In this document: one piece after another, positions 41,010 through 52,419 of the stretch
Position numbering within the stretch: the first letter of the stretch is position 1
How the letters are laid out: each line of letters opens with the position of its first letter
NCBI RefSeq assembly: GCF_002906155.1
Contig: NZ_MUJK01000003.1
Span: 248,001 to 312,000, forward strand
Source of the DNA: Pseudomonas laurylsulfativorans
Lineage (GTDB): Bacteria > Pseudomonadota > Gammaproteobacteria > Pseudomonadales > Pseudomonadaceae
Length of the DNA: 64,000 bases
Direction: 5' to 3'
Translations under genes and position numbers: made by a program
The notes under the pieces: model-generated
What the model saw: only the letters and a program-made list of their open reading frames with translations
Told to the model about the DNA's origin: nothing
The model's database searches: none

Positions 41010-43604
41010 ATGAACACTCAATTCCGCAAACCGCTGCCCGGCAGCCACCTGGATTACTTCGATGTCCGCGCAGCGGTCGAGGCGATCCAGCCTGGCGCTT
41101 ACGACACCCTGCCGTACACCTCCCGTGTGCTGGCGGAAAACCTTGTGCGTCGCTGCGACCCGGCCACGCTTACCGAATCCCTCAAGCAATTCATCGAACG
41201 CAAACGCGACCTCGATTTCCCGTGGTTCCCGGCCCGCGTGGTGTGTCACGACATCCTTGGTCAGACCGCGCTGGTCGACCTCGCCGGCCTGCGTGACGCC
41301 ATCGCCCTGCAAGGCGGTGACCCTGCGCAAGTCAACCCGGTAGTGCCGACTCAATTGATCGTCGACCACTCCCTGGCCGTCGAGCGTGGTGGCTTCGATC
41401 CGCAGGCGTTCGAGAAGAACCGCGCCATCGAAGACCGTCGCAACGAAGACCGCTTCCACTTCATCAACTGGACCAAGAAGGCGTTCAAGAACGTCGACGT
41501 GATCCCGCCGGGCAACGGCATCATGCACCAGATCAACCTGGAGAAAATGTCTCCGGTGATCCAAGTGCGCGACGGCGTGGCTTTCCCTGATACCTGCGTC
41601 GGCACCGACAGTCACACCCCGCACGTCGATGCGCTGGGCGTGATCGCCATCGGTGTCGGTGGTCTCGAAGCCGAAAGCGTGATGCTCGGCCGCGCATCAT
41701 GGATGCGTCTGCCGGAAAGCGTTGGCGTCGAACTGACTGGCAAGCTGCAACCGGGCATCACCGCCACCGACATGGTGCTGGCGCTGACCGAGTTCCTGCG
41801 CAAGCAAAAAGTGGTTGGCGCATGGCTGGAGTTCTTCGGTGAAGGCGCATCAAGGCTGACCCTTGGCGACCGCGCGACCATTTCCAACATGGCCCCGGAA
41901 TACGGTGCCACCGCGGCCATGTTCTATATCGACCAGCAAACCATCGACTACCTCAAGCTCACCGGCCGTGAAGACGAGCAAGTGCAGTTGGTCGAGAACT
42001 ACGCCAAGCAGGTCGGCCTGTGGGCTGACAGCCTCAAAGGTGCGCAATACGAGCGCGGCCTGACGTTCGACCTGTCCTCGGTCGTGCGTAACATGGCCGG
42101 CCCGAGCAACCCGCACGCCCGTGTAGCGGTTTCGGATCTGGCGGCCAAAGGGATCTCCGGCCAGTGGGACGATGTACCAGGCCAGATGCCGGACGGCGCG
42201 GTGATCATTGCCGCCATCACCAGCTGCACCAACACCAGCAATCCGCGCAACGTGATCGCCGCCGGCCTGCTGGCGCGCAACGCCAACAAGCTCGGCCTGA
42301 CCCGCAAGCCATGGGTCAAGTCGTCCCTGGCGCCGGGTTCGAAAACCGTGGCGCTGTACCTCGATGAAGCCGGTTTGACCGATGAGCTGGACAAACTCGG
42401 CTTTGGCGTCGTGGCCTTCGCTTGCACCACTTGCAACGGCATGTCCGGCGCACTGGACCCGGTGATCCAGCAAGAGATCATCGACCGCGACCTGTACGCC
42501 ACTGCGGTGTTGTCCGGTAACCGTAACTTCGACGGCCGGATTCACCCGTACGCCAAGCAGGCGTTCCTCGCTTCGCCGCCACTGGTGGTCGCTTACGCCA
42601 TCGCCGGCACCATCCGTTTCGACATCGAAAAAGACGTGCTGGGCGTGGTCGATGGCAAGGAAATCCGCCTGAAAGAAATCTGGCCGAGCGACGAAGAAAT
42701 CGACGCAGTGGTCAAGGCATCGGTGAAGCCGGAGCAGTTCCGTCAGGTCTACATTCCGATGTTTGCCATCCACGAAGACACCGGCCCGAAAGTCGCGCCG
42801 CTGTACGAGTGGCGCGAGATGAGCACCTACATCCGCCGTCCGCCGTACTGGGAAGGTGCGTTGGCCGGAGCTCGTCCGCTCAAGGGCATGCGTCCGCTGG
42901 CGGTGCTGCCGGACAACATCACCACCGATCACCTGTCGCCGTCCAACGCGATCATGATGGACAGCGCTGCTGGCGAGTACCTGGCGAAAATGGGTCTGCC
43001 GGAAGAGGACTTCAACTCTTACGCGACTCACCGTGGTGACCACCTGACCGCACAGCGCGCGACCTTCGCCAACCCGAAACTGTTCAACGAAATGGTTCAG
43101 GAAAACGGCAAGGTCAAGCAGGGCTCGCTGGCCCGTGTCGAGCCGGAAGGCAAAGTGATGCGCATGTGGGAAGCGATCGAGACCTACATGGATCGCAAAC
43201 AGCCGCTGATCATCATCGCCGGTGCCGACTACGGTCAGGGTTCGTCCCGCGACTGGGCGGCCAAGGGCGTGCGCCTGGCGGGTGTGGAGGCGATTGCCGC
43301 CGAAGGTTTCGAGCGCATTCACCGCACTAACCTGGTGGGCATGGGCGTGTTGCCGCTGGAATTCAAAGCGGGCACCAACCGCCATACCCTGGCCATCGAC
43401 GGCAGCGAAACCTACGACGTGATTGGCGAGCGCACCCCGCGTGCCGAGCTGACACTGGTGATTCATCGCAAGAACGGTGAACGCGTCGATGTGCCGGTGA
43501 CCTGCCGCCTCGACACCGCCGAAGAAGTGTCGATCTACGAGGCCGGCGGCGTGTTGCAACGCTTCGCCCAGGACTTCCTCGAAGAGTCGGCGGTTGCCGT
43601 TTAA
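41010..43604 (+). CDS. acnD: Fe/S-dependent 2-methylisocitrate dehydratase AcnD
   Basis: 864 residues of the aconitase A family. [4Fe-4S] cysteines appear in ITSCTNTSNPRN and FACTTCNGMSG, and GVLPLEFKAG and RDWAAKG(V)RLAGVEAI complete the active-site domains. With PrpF it converts 2-methylcitrate to 2-methylisocitrate in organisms that do not rely on PrpD. ATG 41010 is chosen from alignment to the family start MNTQFRKPLPG; the frame is open further upstream across the REPIN. Confidence 0.95.
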   Translation: MNTQFRKPLPGSHLDYFDVRAAVEAIQPGAYDTLPYTSRVLAENLVRRCDPATLTESLKQFIERKRDLDFPWFPARVVCHDILGQTALVDLAGLRDAIALQGGDPAQVNPVVPTQLIVDHSLAVERGGFDPQAFEKNRAIEDRRNEDRFHFINWTKKAFKNVDVIPPGNGIMHQINLEKMSPVIQVRDGVAFPDTCVGTDSHTPHVDALGVIAIGVGGLEAESVMLGRASWMRLPESVGVELTGKLQPGITATDMVLALTEFLRKQKVVGAWLEFFGEGASRLTLGDRATISNMAPEYGATAAMFYIDQQTIDYLKLTGREDEQVQLVENYAKQVGLWADSLKGAQYERGLTFDLSSVVRNMAGPSNPHARVAVSDLAAKGISGQWDDVPGQMPDGAVIIAAITSCTNTSNPRNVIAAGLLARNANKLGLTRKPWVKSSLAPGSKTVALYLDEAGLTDELDKLGFGVVAFACTTCNGMSGALDPVIQQEIIDRDLYATAVLSGNRNFDGRIHPYAKQAFLASPPLVVAYAIAGTIRFDIEKDVLGVVDGKEIRLKEIWPSDEEIDAVVKASVKPEQFRQVYIPMFAIHEDTGPKVAPLYEWREMSTYIRRPPYWEGALAGARPLKGMRPLAVLPDNITTDHLSPSNAIMMDSAAGEYLAKMGLPEEDFNSYATHRGDHLTAQRATFANPKLFNEMVQENGKVKQGSLARVEPEGKVMRMWEAIETYMDRKQPLIIIAGADYGQGSSRDWAAKGVRLAGVEAIAAEGFERIHRTNLVGMGVLPLEFKAGTNRHTLAIDGSETYDVIGERTPRAELTLVIHRKNGERVDVPVTCRLDTAEEVSIYEAGGVLQRFAQDFLEESAVAV

Positions 43605-43617
43605 AACAAGCTGTGCA

Positions 43618-43642
43618 GACGCGGGACTTCAAGTCCCGCGTT
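43618..43642 (+). terminator. hairpin with T-rich tail between acnD and prpF
   Basis: ACGCGGGACTT pairs perfectly with AAGTCCCGCGT, followed by TTGTTTTC. It lies inside the operon 14 nt after acnD, and could reduce prpF expression or stabilise the upstream mRNA. Confidence 0.6.
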
Positions 43643-43671
43643 TGTTTTCAAGCTAAGGAGTAAGTAACACC

Positions 43672-44862
43672 ATGGCTCATGCACCGCAGATCAAGATTCC
43701 CGCGACCTACATGCGCGGCGGCACCAGCAAAGGCGTGTTTTTCAGCCTGAAGGATTTACCTGAAGCAGCACAGGTCCCAGGCCCGGCCCGCGACGCGTTG
43801 CTGCTGCGCGTGATCGGCAGCCCCGATCCGTATGACAAGCAAATCGACGGCATGGGCGGCGCGACCTCCAGCACCAGCAAAACCGTGATCCTGTCGAAAA
43901 GCATCAAGGCCGATCACGACGTTGATTACCTGTTCGGTCAAGTCTCCATCGACAAGCCATTCGTGGACTGGAGCGGCAACTGCGGCAACCTGTCGGCGGC
44001 CGTCGGTTCGTTCGCGGTCAGCAACGGTCTGGTGGACGCCAGTCGCATCCCGCAAAACGGCGTGGCCGTGGTTCGCGTGTGGCAGGCCAACATTGGCAAG
44101 ACCATCATCGCTCACGTGCCGATCACCCATGGTGAAGTGCAGGAGACCGGCGATTTCGAACTCGACGGTGTGACCTTCCCGGCGGCCGAAGTGCAGATCG
44201 AGTTCCTCGATCCGGCGGCGGAAGAAGAGGGGGGCGGCGGTTCAATGTTTCCTACCGGCAACCTTGTGGATGATCTCGAAGTGCCCGGCGTCGGTACCTT
44301 CAAGGCGACCATGATCAACGCCGGCATCCCGACGATTTTCGTCAATGCCGAAGACATCGGCTACAAGGGCACCGAGTTGCAGGGCGCGATCAACGGCGAC
44401 CCGAAAGCCTTGCAGATGTTCGAAACCATTCGTGCTTATGGCGCACTGCGCATGGGCCTGATTGCCAGCGTCGACGAAGCGGCCAAGCGTCAGCACACGC
44501 CGAAAGTGGCGTTCGTGGCCAAGCCGGCGGACTACGTGGCGTCCAGCGGCAAAGCCGTTGCGGCAGGCGATGTCGACCTGCTGGTGCGTGCGCTGTCCAT
44601 GGGCAAGCTGCACCACGCAATGATGGGCACGGCGGCAGTCGCAATCGGCACGGCGGCGGCAATTTCCGGCACTTTGGTGAACCTCGCGGCAGGCGGTATC
44701 GAACGCAGCGCGGTGCGGTTTGGCCACCCGTCCGGCACCTTGCGCGTTGGCGCCGAGGCCAGTCAGGTCAACGGCGAATGGACCGTGAACAAAGCCATCA
44801 TGAGTCGCAGTGCGCGGGTGTTGATGGAAGGGTTTGTGCGGGTGCCGGGGGATTCGTTCTGA
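43672..44862 (+). CDS. prpF: 2-methylaconitate cis-trans isomerase
   Basis: 396 residues of the PrpF (DUF453) family: YMRGGTSKGVFF start with the catalytic-type TSK region, DGMGGATSSTSKTVILSK, WSGNCGNLSAAVG, and GHPSGTLRVGAE. It isomerises the aconitate made by AcnD. The gene ends the visible prp operon; no prpD gene follows in the window. Confidence 0.95.
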   Translation: MAHAPQIKIPATYMRGGTSKGVFFSLKDLPEAAQVPGPARDALLLRVIGSPDPYDKQIDGMGGATSSTSKTVILSKSIKADHDVDYLFGQVSIDKPFVDWSGNCGNLSAAVGSFAVSNGLVDASRIPQNGVAVVRVWQANIGKTIIAHVPITHGEVQETGDFELDGVTFPAAEVQIEFLDPAAEEEGGGGSMFPTGNLVDDLEVPGVGTFKATMINAGIPTIFVNAEDIGYKGTELQGAINGDPKALQMFETIRAYGALRMGLIASVDEAAKRQHTPKVAFVAKPADYVASSGKAVAAGDVDLLVRALSMGKLHHAMMGTAAVAIGTAAAISGTLVNLAAGGIERSAVRFGHPSGTLRVGAEASQVNGEWTVNKAIMSRSARVLMEGFVRVPGDSF

Positions 44863-44874
44863 TCAGCGCATGAC

Positions 44875-44960
44875 CCTGTAGGAGCGAGCTTGCTCGCGAT
44901 GGAGTGTCATTCACATTGGTGTCGACTGACACTGCGCCTTCGCGAGCAAGCCCGCGAAGG
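44875..44960. repeat. REPIN (spacer type B, right arm truncated)
   Basis: The left arm CTGTAGGAGCGAGCTTGCTC is intact. The spacer ATGGAGTGTCATTCACATTG nearly matches 40856-40941. The right arm lacks the outer GCTCCTACAG and continues as CGCGAGCAAGCCCGCGAAGG. Confidence 0.85.
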
Positions 44961-44982
44961 CGCTGGAGCAGGCGCCGCAGAA

Positions 44983-45801
44983 CTACTTGAAGCGCCGCTC
45001 CACACCTTTCTCCACGAGAATTTTCGCGGAGATTTCTTCCACGGAGAAATGCGTGGAGTTGATGTTCGGAATGTTTTCGCGGCGGAACAGGTTTTCCACC
45101 TCGCGCACCTCGAATTCGCACTGGGCATAGCTCGAATAGCGGCTGTTGGGTTTGCGCTCGTTGCGGATCGCGGTAAGGCGGTCCGGGTCGATGGTCAGGC
45201 CGAACAGCTTGTGCTGGTGGGCGCGCAGGGCGGACGGCAGTTGCAGGCGTTCCATGTCGTCTTCGGTCAGCGGGTAGTTGGCTGCGCGGATGCCGAATTG
45301 CATCGCCATGTACAGGCACGTCGGCGTCTTACCACATCGCGACACGCCCACTAGTATCAGGTCGGCCTTGTCGTAATAGTGCGTGCGGGCGCCGTCGTCG
45401 TTGTCGAGGGCAAAGTTCACCGCCTCGATGCGCTCCATGTAATTGGAGTTGGTGCCGATGGAGTGGGATTTGCCCACGGTGTAGGAAGAATGCTCGGTCA
45501 GTTCCTGTTCAAGCGGTGCCAGGAAAGTCGAGAAAATGTCGATCATGAAACCATTCGAGGTGGCGAGAATCTCACGAATGTCCTGATTGACGATGGTGTC
45601 GAAGATAATCGGACGGAAGCCGTCGGTTTCGGCGGCTTTGTTGATTTGTTGTACCATGGCCCGCGCTTTGTCCACGTTGTCGATATACGGCCGCGTGACT
45701 TTGCTGAAGGTAATGTTTTCGAACTGCGCCAGAAGGCTTTGACCCAGGGTTTCGGCGGTAATGCCGGTACCATCGGAGATAAAGAAAGCAGATCGTTTCA
45801 T
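44983..45801 (-). CDS. ppsR: PEP synthase regulatory protein (kinase/pyrophosphorylase)
   Basis: 272 residues of the PSRP (DUF299) family. The nucleotide-binding P-loop is in [18 protein letters not shown], and the start [20 protein letters not shown] is characteristic. It inactivates PEP synthase by ADP-dependent phosphorylation and reactivates it by phosphorolysis. ATG 45801 is used; the frame extends to 45867. Its target gene ppsA is divergently transcribed, 174 bp away. Confidence 0.93.
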   Translation of the reverse strand: MKRSAFFISDGTGITAETLGQSLLAQFENITFSKVTRPYIDNVDKARAMVQQINKAAETDGFRPIIFDTIVNQDIREILATSNGFMIDIFSTFLAPLEQELTEHSSYTVGKSHSIGTNSNYMERIEAVNFALDNDDGARTHYYDKADLILVGVSRCGKTPTCLYMAMQFGIRAANYPLTEDDMERLQLPSALRAHQHKLFGLTIDPDRLTAIRNERKPNSRYSSYAQCEFEVREVENLFRRENIPNINSTHFSVEEISAKILVEKGVERRFK

Positions 45802-45851
45802 TTGCACCTTGGGCCTTAAGCTAGTGACGAATCTTGGATATGATAGGCGCG

Positions 45852-45918
45852 ATTTGCCGGCCGCCAATGGCCCGCATTCTCACTTATTTTCCAGGTCCAG
45901 GCCATATAGCCGGCAAAT
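45852..45918. promoter_or_regulatory. paired inverted sites in the ppsR-ppsA divergent promoter
   Basis: ATTTGCCGGC (45852-45861) and its exact reverse complement GCCGGCAAAT (45909-45918) frame a 47-bp stretch in the 174-bp gap. The geometry suggests a regulator bound as two dimers controlling both genes. Confidence 0.45.
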
Positions 45919-45975
45919 GCTCACTTAAGCAGCCGGTTTCTGAGCTTTTCCAACACAGTTAGTGGAGAGATCACC

Positions 45976-48351
<2,376 letters not shown>

Positions 48352-48378
48352 TCCTGTGTAAACGGACCGCTCTCTCTC

Positions 48379-48480
48379 TGTAGGAGCGAGCTTGCTCGCG
48401 ATGGATGTCAACGATAACGCGGTTATCCTGGATAAACGTGGTGTCTTGAAGTTCTTCGCGAGCAAGCTCGCTCCTACAGG
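48379..48480. repeat. REPIN, GTAGGAGCGAGC type
   Basis: Arms CTGTAGGAGCGAGCTTGCTC and GAGCAAGCTCGCTCCTACAG flank GATGTCAACGATAACGCGG between ppsA and its terminator. Confidence 0.9.
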
Positions 48481-48506
48481 GGGTGGCGGTTTTAGAGACT
48501 CAAGCA

Positions 48507-48538
48507 GGGCGGGCTCCTCCGGATGCCGCCCTTTTTTG
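48507..48538 (+). terminator. ppsA intrinsic terminator
   Basis: GGGCGG and CCGCCC arms and six T, located after the REPIN and directly before the hydrolase ATG. Confidence 0.75.
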
Positions 48539-48549
48539 TGCAAGAGATT

Positions 48550-49539
48550 ATGCAAAGCAGCAGCAACCTATTTCCTGTCGCCCTGATCAGCGCCGAACGT
48601 CGCGGTGATCTGAGCGAAGATGTGTATCGTTTGAAACCTGGCAACAGCCCCGACTTCACTGTCGAACTGGCTGTGACTCGTCTGGGCATGGCCGATGAGC
48701 CGTCTTCCCGAGGCGTACCGGTGATCCTGCTGCACGGCAGCTTTTCCAATCGCCGGTTCTGGTTTTCTCCCAAGGGCCTGGGGTTGGGCGCTTATCTGGC
48801 CCGCCTGGGATTCGACGTCTGGATTCCGGAAATGCGCGGTCACGGCTTGTCCCAGCGTAACCACGACTACCGCAAGAACTGTGTCGCCGACTACGCTCGC
48901 TATGACCTGCCGGCCATTGGCGCGTTCGTGCGTGAACAGAGCGGGCAGGTTCCGCACTGGATCGGTCATTCGCTGGGCGGTATTACATTGGCGGCGGCGC
49001 TGGGCGGCGAGTACATCGGTGAGCCGGTGGTGGCCTCGGCCGCGTTTTTCGGCACCCAGGTCAGTCGCACCTACTGGCCTTTGAAGATTCCGCCGGTGGA
49101 GTGGAGCGGTCGCTTCATTCTCAAGCGGTTTGCCCAGTTGTCCGGCTCAAGGCTCAAGCGCGGCCCGGAGGACGAGCCGATCGGCCTGGCCCTGGAAAGC
49201 ATGCGCTGGTTCGGTCTGTTCGGGCGCTTTGGCGATGCCGATAAAAACTGGTGGGCCGGTTTGGCCGAGGTCAAGTTGCCGGTGCTCGCTGTGAGCGCGG
49301 CGGGTGATCATCAGGATCCTGCGTGGGCGTGCCGTAAACTGTTCGAACAGTTCGGTTCCGAGCACAAGCAGTTTATCAACCTGGGTCGAGATCAAGGTTT
49401 CACCGACAATTTCGGTCACGTTGAAATGCTCGTCAGCAAACCTGCCCAGGCCGAAGTCTGGCCGCTGGTGACCCGCTGGCTGGCGGATCAGCAGGCACCA
49501 CTGTTGGGAGATCAGCGGGATTTGGCTGCGGCGGTTTGA
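48550..49539 (+). CDS. alpha/beta-fold hydrolase
   Basis: 329 residues. The nucleophile elbow GHS141LG is in HWIGHSLGGITLA, the oxyanion strand is VILLHGSFSNRRFW, and the catalytic acid/His lie near VSAAGDHQDPAW and DNFGHVEML. It looks like a lipase/esterase-type enzyme similar to poly(3-hydroxyalkanoate)- or acyl-ester-processing hydrolases; the substrate is unknown. ATG 48550 follows AAGAGATT directly behind the ppsA terminator. rraA follows after 138 bp. Confidence 0.85.
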   Translation: MQSSSNLFPVALISAERRGDLSEDVYRLKPGNSPDFTVELAVTRLGMADEPSSRGVPVILLHGSFSNRRFWFSPKGLGLGAYLARLGFDVWIPEMRGHGLSQRNHDYRKNCVADYARYDLPAIGAFVREQSGQVPHWIGHSLGGITLAAALGGEYIGEPVVASAAFFGTQVSRTYWPLKIPPVEWSGRFILKRFAQLSGSRLKRGPEDEPIGLALESMRWFGLFGRFGDADKNWWAGLAEVKLPVLAVSAAGDHQDPAWACRKLFEQFGSEHKQFINLGRDQGFTDNFGHVEMLVSKPAQAEVWPLVTRWLADQQAPLLGDQRDLAAAV

Positions 49540-49677
49540 GCCTGACGCTCTAACAAGGGCATTTCGCTCTGACCAGCTTGCGGCTAAGATATGACGCATT
49601 GAGCTGTTCCGGTCACTTTGCGTGACCGAGTCATCACTGATGTTCGTGCTGTCTTTCTCTTTAACAGGAGTTTCTCG

Positions 49678-50169
49678 ATGATCCATTACCTCACGCCTGA
49701 CCTGTGCGACGCTTATCCGGAACTGGTGCAGGTACTGGAACCGATGTTCAGCAATTTCGGCGGCCGTGATTCCTTCGGTGGCGAAATCGTGACCATCAAG
49801 TGCTTCGAAGACAACTCGCTGGTCAAGGAACAAGTCGAACTCAAAGGCAATGGCAAGGTTCTGGTGGTCGACGGCGGTGGCTCCCTGCGCCGCGCGCTGC
49901 TAGGTGACATGCTCGCCGAAAAAGCATCCAGCAATGGCTGGGAAGGCCTGGTGATCTACGGCTGCATCCGTGACGTCGACGTCATCGCGCAAACCGATCT
50001 GGGTGTTCAGGCGCTGGCCAGCCACCCGATGAAAACCGACAAGCGCGGTATCGGCGATCTCAACGTTGCCGTGACCTTCGCTGGCGTGACCTTCCATCCG
50101 GGCCATTACATCTATGCGGACAACAACGGCGTAATCATCTCGCCAAGCCCACTGAAAATGCCTGAATAA
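49678..50169 (+). CDS. rraA: ribonuclease E activity regulator RraA
   Basis: 163 residues, normal for RraA (DlpA-like/HMG aldolase fold without a metal centre). Conserved blocks are [25 protein letters not shown] in parts, [41 protein letters not shown] and [12 protein letters not shown]. It binds RNase E and slows mRNA decay. ATG 49678 with CAGGAG upstream is the start. Some members have HMG/CHA aldolase activity; the DGGG and R-D-V-D residues are compatible with either. Confidence 0.9.
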   Translation: MIHYLTPDLCDAYPELVQVLEPMFSNFGGRDSFGGEIVTIKCFEDNSLVKEQVELKGNGKVLVVDGGGSLRRALLGDMLAEKASSNGWEGLVIYGCIRDVDVIAQTDLGVQALASHPMKTDKRGIGDLNVAVTFAGVTFHPGHYIYADNNGVIISPSPLKMPE

Positions 50170-50195
50170 AGCGCTGGCCGACTAAAGGAGTGCGG

Positions 50196-51191
50196 ATGTT
50201 CGAGGAAGAAAACGCGCAATGGGGGCTGGTGCATGCCCTGGTGCTTGACGGTAGAGGCGGCGCGCGTTCGATTGCCCGGACTGAACTTGACGACTTGCAA
50301 CTGCAGGCTCATGAAAGCCTGTGGTTGCACTGGGATCGCAGTCATCCGCAAACCCAGACCTGGCTGCGCAAATCCAGCGGTCTGAGTGAATTCAGCTGTG
50401 ACCTCCTGCTTGAAGAAAACACCCGCCCGCGACTTTTGCAGCTTTCGGACAGCGAACTGCTGCTATTTTTGCGCGGGATCAATCTGAACCCCGGTGCCGA
50501 GCCGGAAGACATGGTGTCGGTGCGAATCTTCGGTTCCGCACAGCGTGTCATTTCCCTGCGTTTGCGTCCGTTGCGTGCCACTGAAGAACTGCTGGTGCAG
50601 CTGTCCGAAGGCAAGGGGCCGAAAACTGCCTCCGAACTCATCCTTTGCATGGCGCAGTACCTCACCAACAGGGTGCAGGATCTGGTCAGCTGTCTCTCGG
50701 AAGTTGTCGATGAGGAAGAAGAAAAGCTGGATGCCGACGAACGGTATACACCTGAGCACGGATCGGTTTTGCAGATTCGTCGCCGGGCGGCTGCGTTGAA
50801 GCGTTTTCTTGCTCCGCAGCGGGATATTTTCGGGCAGTTGACGCGAATCAAGTTGCCCTGGTTCGTCGAGGACGATGGTGATTACTGGAACGAATTGAAC
50901 AACAGCCTGACCCGTTATCTCGAAGAGCTGGAGTTGACCCGGGAGCGGGTGGGGCTGGTCCTGGAAGCTGAAGACCGTCGCTTGAGCGTGCGCATGAATC
51001 GCACGATGTATCGCTTCGGCATCATCACCGGGATCTTTTTGCCGATGAGTTTTTTGACCGGGCTTTTGGGGATCAACGTCGGTGGAATTCCGTTCTCTGC
51101 CAGCCCTTATGGCTTTCTGATCGCCTGCCTGATGATGGTCTCGGTGGCGCTGGGGCAGTGGTGGTTATTCCGACGTTTACGCTGGGTCTGA
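50196..51191 (+). CDS. cmaX: CorA-like membrane protein CmaX
   Basis: 331 residues, ZntB/CorA architecture: acidic N-terminal domain, long helix with EVVDEEEEKLDADE, and two C-terminal membrane helices separated by the loop GIN in LLGINVGGIP. The GIN rather than GMN loop is usual for ZntB/CmaX. It heads the crfX-cmpX-sigX group as in P. aeruginosa PA1773-PA1776. A role in cation (Mg2+/Zn2+) transport is inferred. ATG 50196 sits after AAAGGAGTGCGG. Confidence 0.9.
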   Translation: MFEEENAQWGLVHALVLDGRGGARSIARTELDDLQLQAHESLWLHWDRSHPQTQTWLRKSSGLSEFSCDLLLEENTRPRLLQLSDSELLLFLRGINLNPGAEPEDMVSVRIFGSAQRVISLRLRPLRATEELLVQLSEGKGPKTASELILCMAQYLTNRVQDLVSCLSEVVDEEEEKLDADERYTPEHGSVLQIRRRAAALKRFLAPQRDIFGQLTRIKLPWFVEDDGDYWNELNNSLTRYLEELELTRERVGLVLEAEDRRLSVRMNRTMYRFGIITGIFLPMSFLTGLLGINVGGIPFSASPYGFLIACLMMVSVALGQWWLFRRLRWV

Positions 51192-51253
51192 GGGCAACCA
51201 TGTGACCCGACCAAAGCTGACCGCGTCTCCCACAGACATCACGAGAGGTGCGT

Positions 51254-51502
51254 ATGCACGATCCGTTTGAACAGTCTTTACGCGACATGCTCAATGCCTC
51301 ACCGTCCACACGGGACGACGATGCGTGCCTGGGGCGCGTGCTGAAAACCGCCAACCGCCAGGTCGGTGCAGGTGATCTGTTCAGCCTGCTGGGGCGCTGG
51401 TTGCCCGCACTGATGATTGCCCTTAATAACGGATCGGCCCATGTCGCGCCGGTATCCCGTCTTCGTAAATCCGCTGCCCGCACTGCTGATAAGGCTGATT
51501 GA
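51254..51502 (+). CDS. crfX: small protein CrfX
   Basis: 82 residues from ATG 51254 (GAGAGG upstream). The start MHDPFEQSLRDMLNASPSTRDDDACLGRVLKTANRQ is that of the CrfX protein always found between cmaX and cmpX. The protein is probably helical and membrane-associated (LLGRWLPALMIALNN). Function unknown; reported with cmpX and sigX in cell-envelope homeostasis. Confidence 0.88.
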   Translation: MHDPFEQSLRDMLNASPSTRDDDACLGRVLKTANRQVGAGDLFSLLGRWLPALMIALNNGSAHVAPVSRLRKSAARTADKAD

Positions 51503-51504
51503 AT

Positions 51505-52329
51505 ATGGAACTTGATCTCTGGACTCAGAGCCTCGTCACTGCAATGACTGCGTTGTGGACCAAGGTTGCGAACTTCATTCCGAACCTGTTTGGCGCACTG
51601 GTTGTGCTGCTGTTGGGTTTTGTCGTGGCCAAACTGCTGGACACCTTGCTTTCCAAATTGCTCGCCAAATTGGGCCTTGACCGCTTGATGGGCGGTACCG
51701 GCCTGACCAAGCTGATGTCCCGCGCTGGATTGCAAGTTCCTATTTCGACCCTGATCGGCAAGATCGTCTATTGGTTCGTTCTGCTTATTTTTCTGGTTTC
51801 TGCCGCAGAATCCCTTGGACTCGAGCGAGTTTCAGCTACGCTGGACATGCTTGCGTTGTATTTGCCAAAAGTATTTGGCGCCGCGCTGGTGTTGCTTGTA
51901 GGTGTTTTGCTGGCGCAACTGGCCAACGGCCTGGTGCGCGGAGCGGCAGAAGGCGTAGGTCTGGACTATGCTTCGGGGCTTGGACGAATTGCTCAGGGCC
52001 TGGTGATCATCATCAGTATTTCGGTGGCGATCAGCCAGTTGGAGGTCAAGACTGACCTGCTCAACCATGTGATCGTGATCGTGTTGATAACCGTTGGTCT
52101 GGCGGTAGCGCTGGCCATGGGGTTGGGAAGCCGGGAAATTGCCGGCCAGATTCTTGCGGGAATCTACGTGCGTGAGCTGTACCAGGTTGGGCAACAAGTG
52201 CGTGTTGGCGAGGTCGAAGGCCAGATCGAAGAGATCGGCACGGTTAAAACCACATTGCTGACCGATGAGGGTGAGCTAGTCTCTCTCTCCAATCGGATCC
52301 TCCTCGAGCAGCATGTGAGTAGCCGCTAA
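51505..52329 (+). CDS. cmpX: mechanosensitive channel family protein CmpX
   Basis: 274 residues. Three to four N-terminal membrane helices precede an MscS-like domain (GLDYASGLGRIAQGLVIIISISVAIS, then the glycine-rich pore-like ALAMGLGSREIAGQILAGIY). The start ATG 51505 lies 3 nt after crfX. Conserved cytoplasmic-membrane protein CmpX in pseudomonads, thought to link membrane tension to the SigX response. sigX follows 90 bp later. Confidence 0.9.
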   Translation: MELDLWTQSLVTAMTALWTKVANFIPNLFGALVVLLLGFVVAKLLDTLLSKLLAKLGLDRLMGGTGLTKLMSRAGLQVPISTLIGKIVYWFVLLIFLVSAAESLGLERVSATLDMLALYLPKVFGAALVLLVGVLLAQLANGLVRGAAEGVGLDYASGLGRIAQGLVIIISISVAISQLEVKTDLLNHVIVIVLITVGLAVALAMGLGSREIAGQILAGIYVRELYQVGQQVRVGEVEGQIEEIGTVKTTLLTDEGELVSLSNRILLEQHVSSR

Positions 52330-52419
52330 CCCGGCAAACCCTGCTAATGTATGCCGCCGCAAAATGCCAGCTGACGCTGGCTGCGGAGGATATTGACCTG
52401 ACTGTCGGCCCGACTTGTT

